Positions 7,105-12,963 of a stretch of 21,114 bases of DNA are shown one piece after another. The stretch spans positions 1 to 21,114 of the forward strand of contig JAQCNN010000034.1 in NCBI GenBank assembly GCA_028275005.1. The letters are read 5' to 3'. Source of the DNA: Salinirussus sp. (lineage in GTDB: Archaea > Halobacteriota > Halobacteria > Halobacteriales > Haloarculaceae). Below the pieces are notes generated by a model. It searched no databases, was not told where the DNA came from, and was given only the letters and a program-made list of their open reading frames with translations. Each line of letters opens with the position of its first letter. Position 1 is the stretch's first letter. A program made the position numbers and the translations under genes.

Positions 7105-8111
7105 TGAGCAGATCAGACGACACCGAACAGACAGCATCGACCTGTGGCGCGAGTGAGGCATCGACAGACACGACCAGCACGGAGACCAGCACCGACACCG
7201 GTTCGGGGTGTGGCGCCTCGACAGCCGACGAGAGCGCCTCGGCGTGTGGGGCGTCGTCCTCGTCGTCGGAGTCCGGCTGCGGTGCATCGGATGACTCCGA
7301 GGAGGAGGTCGGCGCAACCGTCGAGGACTTTGACGCCGACCCCGGGCGTCTCGTTGCCGTCGGGCTCGGTCCAGGGCAGCCGGAGGGGATGACCAGGCGG
7401 GCAACGACAGCCCTGTCCGAGGCCGAACACATCGTCGGCTACACGACGTATATCGACCTCATCCCGGACGCGGTCACCGAGGATGCGGAGGACATCTACC
7501 AGACACCGATGTGTGGCGAGGTCTCGCGGACAGAGGAGGCCATCGACCGGGCACTAGCCGGCAACGACGTTGCTATCGTCGGCAGCGGCGACCCAAACGT
7601 CTACGCGCTGGCAGGGCTGGCACTCGAGATCCTCGAGTCGAAAGGCGGCACGGCGTCGGCGGTCGACTTCGAGGTCGTCCCGGGGGTGCCGGCGGCACAG
7701 TCCTGTGCGGCCCGGCTGGGTGCACCGCTGGTCAACGACACCGTCTCGATCTCGCTGTCGGACCACCTGACACCGATGCCGGCAATCGAGTCCCGGCTCC
7801 ACGCCGCGGCAAAGGAGGGGTTCACGCTCACGATATACAACCCCTGGAGCCGCAAGCGTCGGGAGAACTACCAGAAGTGCTGTGAGATACTGCTCGAACA
7901 CCGCGACCCGGAGACGCCCGTCGGAATCGTCCACGGGGCCGGCCGGGAGGACGAGCAGACGGAGATCGTCGACCTCGGGGACCTGCCCGAGTTGGGCGAG
8001 AGCGACCTGATCGACATGACGACCACCCTCCTCGTGGGGACCGACGAGACGTACGTCTGGGACGACCGGATGGTCACGCCGCGGGGCTACGAGACGAAGT
8101 ACGACTACTGA
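7104..8111 (+). CDS. cbiH1: Cobalt-factor III C17-methyltransferase (CbiH) with CGAS-repeat leader
   Basis: This is the canonical CbiH: C17 methylation with ring contraction. From about residue 82 the 335-residue protein shows LVAVGLGPGQPEGMTRRATT, EHIVGYTTYIDLIPD, VGSGDPNVYALAGLALEIL, VVPGVPAAQSCAARLGAPLV, SISLSDHLTPMPAIESRLHA and TIYNPWSRKRRENYQK. The first 65 residues are unusual: Ser/Thr/Asp/Glu-rich with the tetrapeptide CGAS four times, at residues 14, 36, 48 and 59. Further cysteines (C137 in PMCGEVSR and the KCC pair) occur in the core. Some bacterial CbiH enzymes (CbiH60) carry a 4Fe-4S centre, so the leader may bind a metal or cluster, but that is inference. Start TAATG overlaps the previous stop by one base. 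Confidence 0.93.
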   Translation: MSRSDDTEQTASTCGASEASTDTTSTETSTDTGSGCGASTADESASACGASSSSSESGCGASDDSEEEVGATVEDFDADPGRLVAVGLGPGQPEGMTRRATTALSEAEHIVGYTTYIDLIPDAVTEDAEDIYQTPMCGEVSRTEEAIDRALAGNDVAIVGSGDPNVYALAGLALEILESKGGTASAVDFEVVPGVPAAQSCAARLGAPLVNDTVSISLSDHLTPMPAIESRLHAAAKEGFTLTIYNPWSRKRRENYQKCCEILLEHRDPETPVGIVHGAGREDEQTEIVDLGDLPELGESDLIDMTTTLLVGTDETYVWDDRMVTPRGYETKYDY

Positions 8112-8389
8112 TGTTCCGGGTCACCATCGACCGGCAGGCGTGTGCGGGTATCTTCGCCTGTCTGGTCCGGGACGACCGCTTCGTCGAGGGTGCTGAGGGG
8201 CTCGCGACCCTCGACCCCGAGGCGGCCGAGCGCCTCCACCGCAGCGACACCGAGGTGACGGCCGTCTTTGCCGAGGGGCGGGAACGCGCCGAGCAGGCCG
8301 CAACAGCCTGTCCGCCGGACGCGATTACCGTCGAGGACATCGACGCCTGCGAGCCGGGCGAGCCTGCGGAGGTGGGCGGATGTCGGTAG
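8111..8389 (+). CDS. Small ferredoxin-like protein, three-cysteine [3Fe-4S] pattern
   Basis: The 92-residue protein fits single-cluster ferredoxins: MFRVTIDRQACAGIFACLVR, RFVEGAEGLATLD, then AATACPPDAITVED. The core cysteines are C11, C17 and C67. The C-x5-C spacing followed by a distant CP lacks the second cysteine of a 4Fe-4S site, as in actinobacterial [3Fe-4S] ferredoxins. Two further cysteines (C80, C91) sit at the C-terminus. It would be a cytoplasmic electron carrier. Embedded between cbiH and cbiX, with one-base overlap to cbiH, it may supply electrons to ring-contraction, ring reduction or cobalt reduction. Its partner cannot be read from sequence. It overlaps the following gene by 10 bases. 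Confidence 0.85.
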   Translation: MFRVTIDRQACAGIFACLVRDDRFVEGAEGLATLDPEAAERLHRSDTEVTAVFAEGRERAEQAATACPPDAITVEDIDACEPGEPAEVGGCR

Positions 8390-9048
8390 AGACGGGCACG
8401 CCCGACGACATGCTCGGCCGACACCCGGAGACGGCGTACTTCTGGGGGCGTGTCGTCGGTGACGGCGACCTGACCGACGACTGTGTAACCGTGCGGGCGG
8501 GCGACGAGACGGCGGCCCGGCGGCTGGCGTCGGTCGCCGGTGCCGAGACGGTCGACCACCGCATCCTCGACCGCGAGTACGCCCACAACTCCGCCATCAC
8601 CCGCACCGAGGACGAGTACACGGTGCAGGTGTTCGGCGACCTCGCCGAGCGGGCCGGCGCGTCGCTTGGCCTCCCGGTCGACGGGCAGCCTGGCGGCTAC
8701 CGGCTCGACGTCTTCGAAGGGCAGTCCCGTCAGCTCCTTCGCGGCCTGTTCGAGGGCTGTGGGACGGTCTGTTTCAAGTCGGACGCGGGGGCGGTCGGCC
8801 TCTCGTTCGTCCACGAGGACCGCCGGCTCCTGGAGCGGGTCCGGTCACTGCTCGCCGCGGCTCCTGTCGACGCCCCGACAGACGAGCCGGCCGAGGCCTC
8901 CAGCGGGTACTGGTTCGGCGTCGACGACGACGCCGTGCCCGACCTCGGCCCGTGGCTGTACGAGGGGAGCGAGGCGAGTGGCCTGTTTGCCCCGAGCCGA
9001 CGGCGGAAACTCCGACAGAGCCTCGACCGGGCCGGTGAGAGCCGATGA
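8380..9048 (+). CDS. LAGLIDADG-endonuclease-like protein, probably nuclease-dead
   Basis: The 222-residue protein is not an assigned cobalamin enzyme. It shows two LAGLIDADG-like blocks about 100 residues apart: AYFWGRVVGDGDL (19-31) and LLRGLFEGCGTVCF (119-132). Between and after them are features expected of this fold: ETAARRLASVAG, EYAHNSAITRTEDEYTVQVF, GDLAERAGASLGLP, and VGLSFVHEDRRLLERVRSLL. In the first block the catalytic acid is kept (D28). In the second it is Cys (C127), suggesting loss of DNA cleavage. The ATG at 8380 follows GGAGGTG (8367-8373), overlaps the ferredoxin gene by 10 bases and overlaps cbiX by 4 bases, so it is an integral operon member. A DNA-binding regulatory role, as in WhiA, is possible. 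Family assignment is by eye. Confidence 0.75.
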   Translation: MSVETGTPDDMLGRHPETAYFWGRVVGDGDLTDDCVTVRAGDETAARRLASVAGAETVDHRILDREYAHNSAITRTEDEYTVQVFGDLAERAGASLGLPVDGQPGGYRLDVFEGQSRQLLRGLFEGCGTVCFKSDAGAVGLSFVHEDRRLLERVRSLLAAAPVDAPTDEPAEASSGYWFGVDDDAVPDLGPWLYEGSEASGLFAPSRRRKLRQSLDRAGESR

Positions 9049-10271
9049 GCCGCCCGGAGAGTGGCGGTGAGACGGCCGACGGGGTCGGCGACGAGGCGGT
9101 CCTGCTGGCGGGCCACGGCTCCCGCCGCGAGCGCTCGAACGAGCAGGTTCGGGAGCTCGCGGCGGCGTTCGAGAGCCGGCTCGGTGTCCCAGCGGATGCC
9201 GGCTTTCTCGAGCTGGCCGAACCCGCTATCCCCGAGGCTATCGCCGGGCTCGCGCCGACAGTCTCGCAGGTGACGGTCGTCCACCTCTCGCTGTTTGCGG
9301 CGAGTCACGTCAAAAACGACGTCCCCCTTGCGGTGAAGCGGGCCCGGAGCGAGTTCCCGACGACGGAGGTGAACAACGGCGCCCACCTGGGGATCCATCC
9401 GGCGATCCTCGACCTGCTCGACGACCGTGCCCGCGCTGTGGAGGCCGACCTGGGCGTGGACCGCGAGGCCGACGACGTCGCGGTTGTCCTCTGTGCCCGC
9501 GGCTCCAGCGACCCCGACGCCAACGGCGACGTGCACAAACTCGCCCGGCTACTGTACGAGGGGCGGGCCTTCTCGCGAGCGGAGGCCGCCTTTATCGGCG
9601 TGACTGAACCCCTGCTGGACGGGGTGTTGCACACCGTTGCGAAGAGTCGCCCCGACGCAGTTGTCGTCCTGCCGTATATGCTCGGGGACGGTGTCCTCAC
9701 CGGGCGGATCCGTGACGGCGCGGCGGCGTTCGACGAGGAGTACCCGTACGTCGACGCGGCGGCGGGCGACCCGCTGGGGACGGACTCGCGGCTACTCGAC
9801 GTGCTGGCGGACCGCTGGCAGGAGGCCCGGACGGGGAGCGTCGAGATGTCCTGTGACACCTGCAAGTACAAGGTCGAACTCGACGGGTACGAGGAGGACG
9901 TCGGGGGCGCCCGTGCGATGCTGCGGGCGCTGACCCACCAGGGGGAACACCGGGACCGCGAGAACGTCGCCGACGACCCCCACACCCACGACGCCCCGGA
10001 CAAACACGTCGCGGTCTGCACCAACCAGACCTGCGCAGCCGACGGCGCACCCGCGGTACTGGAGCGTCTCCGCCAGGAGGTCCGGGACGGCGACACCGAC
10101 GCCCGCGTCACCCGCTCGTCCTGCTTGGGTCGGTGTGGCGAGGGCCCGGCGGTCGCGGTCTACCCCGACGGGGTCTGGTACGGCGGGGTCGACAAGGAGG
10201 ACGCCAGCCGCCTCGTGAACGCACTGGAACGGGACCGTATCGTCTCCGACCTCGTCGACCAGACACTGTGA
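9045..10271 (+). CDS. cbiX: Sirohydrochlorin cobaltochelatase CbiX fused to thioredoxin-like ferredoxin
   Basis: CbiX inserts Co(II) into sirohydrochlorin. The 408-residue protein has four parts. Chelatase half one (about 17-135) has LLAGHGSRRERS (H24) and FAASHVKNDVPLAV (H88). Half two (about 145-260) has CARGSSDPDANGDVHKLARL and VLPYMLGDGVLTGRI. A linker carries MSCDTC (268-273), the MXCXXC motif shown in the long-form CbiX of Bacillus megaterium to house a 4Fe-4S centre, followed by histidines H298, H302, H313, H315 and H321. The tail (321-395) is a thioredoxin-like [2Fe-2S] ferredoxin with AVCTNQTCAADG (C325, C330) and SSCLGRCGEGPAV (C360, C364). It is the last gene of the operon, overlapping the previous one by 4 bases. 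Confidence 0.93.
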   Translation: MSRPESGGETADGVGDEAVLLAGHGSRRERSNEQVRELAAAFESRLGVPADAGFLELAEPAIPEAIAGLAPTVSQVTVVHLSLFAASHVKNDVPLAVKRARSEFPTTEVNNGAHLGIHPAILDLLDDRARAVEADLGVDREADDVAVVLCARGSSDPDANGDVHKLARLLYEGRAFSRAEAAFIGVTEPLLDGVLHTVAKSRPDAVVVLPYMLGDGVLTGRIRDGAAAFDEEYPYVDAAAGDPLGTDSRLLDVLADRWQEARTGSVEMSCDTCKYKVELDGYEEDVGGARAMLRALTHQGEHRDRENVADDPHTHDAPDKHVAVCTNQTCAADGAPAVLERLRQEVRDGDTDARVTRSSCLGRCGEGPAVAVYPDGVWYGGVDKEDASRLVNALERDRIVSDLVDQTL

Positions 10272-10340
10272 ACCCGTTACGGTCCCGACGTATCGCCAGC
10301 AGACCGACACACCGACATCGATACACACCATACACGAACC

Positions 10341-10712
10341 ATGGCATGTGAGGAACTCGAAGCACTACGACTCGGCCTGATGAACGTCCTGGGCAGCGAA
10401 GACGAGAGCGTCCGCCAACACGCCGAACAGGAGCTCGGCGACGACCTCAGCGGGCCGATCGAGGCCCTCTCGGAGGCGGGGTCGCTCTCGGATATCCAGC
10501 GACACCTGGACGCGGCACTCGTCGACCTAGAGGAGGAGGTCGCCGCCGCCGACCCCGAGGCGGAGGAGTACGACTACCTGCGCGGGCGGCTCGTGGCCGT
10601 CCGGAGCGCGGAGCGGTCGGTCGCCCGCCTCGCCGACCAGGGTGAGAGTCTCCTCGACGGGTTCGGGGAGGCACACCACACCCTCCACGAGGCGTTCCCG
10701 GTCGATGGGTGA
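10341..10712 (+). CDS. DUF3209-like small helical protein
   Basis: The 123-residue protein is very acidic and almost wholly helical (EELEALRLGLMNVLGSEDES, SDIQRHLDAALVDLEEEVAA, YLRGRLVAVRSAERSVARLA, ESLLDGFGEAHHTLHEAF). I recognise it as resembling the DUF3209 proteins found in haloarchaeal cobalamin clusters. The biochemical role is unknown. It has no signal peptide, membrane segment or obvious metal motif, apart from an HH pair near the end. It starts 69 bases after cbiX and overlaps the next gene by 8 bases, so it either has its own weak promoter in 10272-10340 or is co-transcribed with cbiX. Confidence 0.75.
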   Translation: MACEELEALRLGLMNVLGSEDESVRQHAEQELGDDLSGPIEALSEAGSLSDIQRHLDAALVDLEEEVAAADPEAEEYDYLRGRLVAVRSAERSVARLADQGESLLDGFGEAHHTLHEAFPVDG

Positions 10713-11901
10713 ACGGCGCCACAGCACCCACCCGCTCGGCACCGTCGACCCCGGCCGCTCCCGACACGCCGGCCGACGGTCGGCCGTCACCGTCGCCGAC
10801 GGCCCAGTTGCCGCCACAGCGGCCGGCGGGGTGCGGGCGTTTACACCGGGGCTCGAGGAGCGGTGGCACACGGACGGCGTAGCCAGTCTCGTCGCCGCGG
10901 TCCCCTTCGACGGCGGGGTTGCGGTCGGGGAGCGCGGCCCCGACGGGGAGGTACGGGTCGTCGAGGACGGCGCCGTCCGGTGGCGCTACCGGACTGCCGA
11001 GGACGTGGGTGCCCCCGCGAAGCCGACACGGTTCCAGTTGCCGTTCGTCGCGTCGCTCGCGACAGACGGCGAGACACTGTACGCCGTCACACGCCGGTAC
11101 GAGCGCCGCGAGGGTGAGCGTCACTTCGAGAGTGCCGTCTACGCGTTCACGCCGGAGGGGCGTGTCCGCTGGAGATACCGTGCAGACGCCTCGCCTGTCA
11201 GCCTCGATGTTGCGGGCGGACGCGTCGCGGTGGCGTACAACCGGTGTCCCGGCGACCACGACCGGGGGCTGGTCGTCCTGGACGCGACCACCGGCGACCC
11301 GCGGTGGACCTGGGACCCCGGGACGGCGGGGCAGCGCCGCGTCGGCGACGTCTCTGTACACGAGGGCGAGGTGGCAGTTGCCAGTCACGGTGACTACCAC
11401 GGCTACCTGCTCGCCGACGGGGACGAGCGGTGGCGGACCCCGCTGGGACGGTCACAGACGGTTGACGGCGAGCGGGTGTACACGTACCCGAACCACGTCC
11501 ACGCGACCGACGAGGGTGTCCTGTTCGTGACGGGGAACACCTACCCGGAGGAGGGGCGAGAGACGGCGGCCCGCCACCCCGGCGAGCACACCGTCACAGC
11601 CGTCAGCAATGGCGTCCCCGCGTGGACGGCGGCTGTCGGCGGCTTCGTCACCGCTCTCGGCGTCGATGGCACGACAGTGGCGGTTCCCTGTGCACAGCAC
11701 TTTCGTGACCGCGACCCCGAGGGGCACGGTCTGACTGTCTTCGACGTCGCCGGGGGCGAGCAGTACCGCTTGGACACGGAGGGGGTGGTCACTGCGGCTG
11801 CGGTGGCCGGCACACGGGTCACAGCGGTCGAGGAGCCTGTCGTCTACCACGACGAGGGCGTCGAGCACGGGGAGTACCGGCTACACGTCTTCGACCGGTG
11901 A
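10705..11901 (+). CDS. PQQ-type beta-propeller protein, cytoplasmic
   Basis: The 398-residue protein starts at the ATG overlapping the DUF3209 stop. An upstream in-frame ATG (10642) lies inside that gene and is rejected. It is built of repeated four-strand units with the PQQ-type signature, such as GAVRWRYRTAED (about 89-100), GRVRWRYRADAS, GDPRWTWDPGTA and DGDERWRTPLGR, each preceded by a gxvyAf or vvLDa-type strand (VYAFTPEG, LVVLDATTGD). This predicts a 6-8-bladed beta-propeller. Unlike most PQQ-repeat proteins it has no signal peptide or lipobox, so it is probably cytosolic and a binding scaffold, not a quinoprotein enzyme. Its steady pairing with cobalamin genes in haloarchaea suggests a role in the pathway. 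That role is unknown. Confidence 0.82.
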   Translation: MGERRHSTHPLGTVDPGRSRHAGRRSAVTVADGPVAATAAGGVRAFTPGLEERWHTDGVASLVAAVPFDGGVAVGERGPDGEVRVVEDGAVRWRYRTAEDVGAPAKPTRFQLPFVASLATDGETLYAVTRRYERREGERHFESAVYAFTPEGRVRWRYRADASPVSLDVAGGRVAVAYNRCPGDHDRGLVVLDATTGDPRWTWDPGTAGQRRVGDVSVHEGEVAVASHGDYHGYLLADGDERWRTPLGRSQTVDGERVYTYPNHVHATDEGVLFVTGNTYPEEGRETAARHPGEHTVTAVSNGVPAWTAAVGGFVTALGVDGTTVAVPCAQHFRDRDPEGHGLTVFDVAGGEQYRLDTEGVVTAAAVAGTRVTAVEEPVVYHDEGVEHGEYRLHVFDR

Positions 11902-11905
11902 CGGC

Positions 11906-11938
11906 ACAGCCGGCGGGGGTCGTCATACCGCCGGCTGT
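11906..11938. terminator. Strong hairpin between convergent PQQ gene and cbtA
   Basis: An 11-bp perfect inverted repeat, acagccggcgg (11906-11916) and ccgccggctgt (11928-11938), with an 11-base loop starts 4 bases after the stop of the propeller gene. It lies between two convergent genes and can form on either strand. No T-tract follows directly, though gtttcattcc lies 11 bases on. Confidence 0.5.
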
Positions 11939-11961
11939 CGGACATGAGTGGTTTCATTCCA

Positions 11962-11985
11962 CCGTGGAGTCGAATCTCTCCACGG
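11962..11985. terminator. Second hairpin in the same convergent gap
   Basis: The stem ccgtggag (11962-11969) and ctccacgg (11978-11985), 8 bp with an 8-base loop, lies 17 bases upstream of the last codon of cbtA on the other strand. With the previous hairpin it nearly fills the 101-base gap, fitting a two-sided terminator. Confidence 0.4.
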
Positions 11986-12002
11986 AGTCGTGACCGGCAG
12001 TA

Positions 12003-12731
12003 TCAGTCCGTCGGCAGGGTCTCGTTTGGACCGACCGCCAGCCGCTGTTTCCTGCGGTGAGAGAGCCGGCCGTGTACCGCGGCAAGCACGACCCAGAGGC
12101 CCGCCTGCCCTGCAACGACGACCCCCCGGTACGCCAGCACAACCGTCCCCGGGACGTCACCGACAGCGGTCCCCGACGGCCCGAGCACGAGCAGGATAGC
12201 GAGCAGGCCAAAGGGGAGGAGCCCTGCCAGGGCGGCAAACCGGACCGCAACACCCGTCTGTGCGAGACGGCGGAACACGACGACCGCGAGGGTACAGGCC
12301 ACCGCAGCCGTGGCGGCGGCCGCGAGATACCAGCCGATCCGCGTGCCGACCGGGGTGGTGTGGGCAACGCCCGCCGGCTGTGGCGGGAGGAGCAGCCAGG
12401 GACCCCCCGAGACGGTCAGGAACCCCGCGGCGGCGAGGACGTACCGCTTCGTCGACCCGGCGCCGGGGAGGGCCGGTTCGGTGAGGTAGTACAGCACGCC
12501 AAAGACAACCCCACCGAGGAGGACACCCCAGACCACGCCACCGGCGACGCTCGCTGCGGCGGTCACGGTTTCTGGCATCACGTGTCCCTGGCCGGGGGCG
12601 TGTTCGTGGGCGTGTGCCAGCGACTCCGTGTACCCGACGAGCGGGTTAGCAACGAGCGCCGTGAACAGCCCAAAGAGCAGGCCGCCGACAGCGCCGGCTG
12701 TGAGGCCCCGCCGCAGGGAGGCCCGAAACAT
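12003..12731 (-). CDS. cbtA: Cobalt transporter subunit CbtA
   Basis: CbtA is the larger, polytopic membrane subunit of the CbtAB system, linked to cobalt uptake by its association with B12 regulons. The 242-residue protein begins MFRASLRRGLTAGAVGGLLF at the ATG at 12731. The frame is open upstream through cbtB but that part has no conserved sequence. About six hydrophobic segments are visible: GAVGGLLFGLFTALVANPLV, ASVAGGVVWGVLLGGVVFGV, YVLAAAGFLTVSGGPWLLLP, GWYLAAAATAAVACTLAVVV, LLPFGLLAILLVLGPSG and TVVLAYRGVVVAGQAGLWVV. A histidine-rich loop HAHEHAPGQGH after the first segment could bind metal. It overlaps cbtB by one base. Confidence 0.9.
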   Translation of the reverse strand: MFRASLRRGLTAGAVGGLLFGLFTALVANPLVGYTESLAHAHEHAPGQGHVMPETVTAAASVAGGVVWGVLLGGVVFGVLYYLTEPALPGAGSTKRYVLAAAGFLTVSGGPWLLLPPQPAGVAHTTPVGTRIGWYLAAAATAAVACTLAVVVFRRLAQTGVAVRFAALAGLLPFGLLAILLVLGPSGTAVGDVPGTVVLAYRGVVVAGQAGLWVVLAAVHGRLSHRRKQRLAVGPNETLPTD

Positions 12732-12916
12732 CAGTGACAGACCACGCCGGCGGCGTGGCGGAAGTTGTGGAGCCCGTCGTGGGCGAGTGGCTGCTGGAGC
12801 AACAGGAGGCCAATCAAGAGCCCTGCGGTCAGCGCCAACCCGGCCGCCACCTCCCAGCGGGTGAGTTCCTGGTTCGCCTGTGCGATGCGGTCGGAGACGG
12901 TGTGTGTCGCCGCCAT
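12731..12916 (-). CDS. cbtB: Cobalt transporter small subunit CbtB
   Basis: CbtB is a one-helix membrane protein of the CbtAB cobalt uptake system. The 61-residue product has a short cytosolic N-terminus, one hydrophobic helix (VAAGLALTAGLLIGLLLLQQ) and the hallmark C-terminal metal-binding tail HDGLHNFRHAAGVVCH, with four His and a Cys. Its stop overlaps the cbtA start. The 47-base gap to chlID contains a copy of the 22-bp inverted repeat with TTTATC placed as TATA box, so the pair is likely transcribed separately from chlID and repressed together with the corrin genes. Confidence 0.92.
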   Translation of the reverse strand: MAATHTVSDRIAQANQELTRWEVAAGLALTAGLLIGLLLLQQPLAHDGLHNFRHAAGVVCH

Positions 12917-12933
12917 TCAAATCACGTTTACCG

Positions 12934-12955
12934 TAATACAATCTTACTTGATAAA
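12934..12955 (-). promoter_or_regulatory. Candidate operator, 22-bp inverted repeat at cbtB promoter
   Basis: Read on the plus strand the site is TAATACAA-TCTTAC-TTGATAAA. The left arm is identical to that at cbiT and chlID. For cbtB (minus strand) the right arm overlaps the likely TATA box TTTATC (12950-12955), so occupation would exclude the transcription factors. An additional 7-bp perfect repeat, acgttta (12924-12930) and taaacgt (12952-12958), encloses most of it. Confidence 0.6.
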
Positions 12956-12963
12956 CGTTCGGG

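Noticed and set aside
7104..7298. CGAS leader as a separate small metal-binding protein gene
   Set aside because: The frame runs without a stop into the CbiH core, and no second ATG with a ribosome binding site precedes the core, so it is a leader of the same protein.
6199..7404. Long minus-strand frame across cbiH2 and the start of cbiH
   Set aside because: Antisense shadow with Arg/Ser/Pro-biased composition and no recognisable domain, opposite two real methyltransferases.
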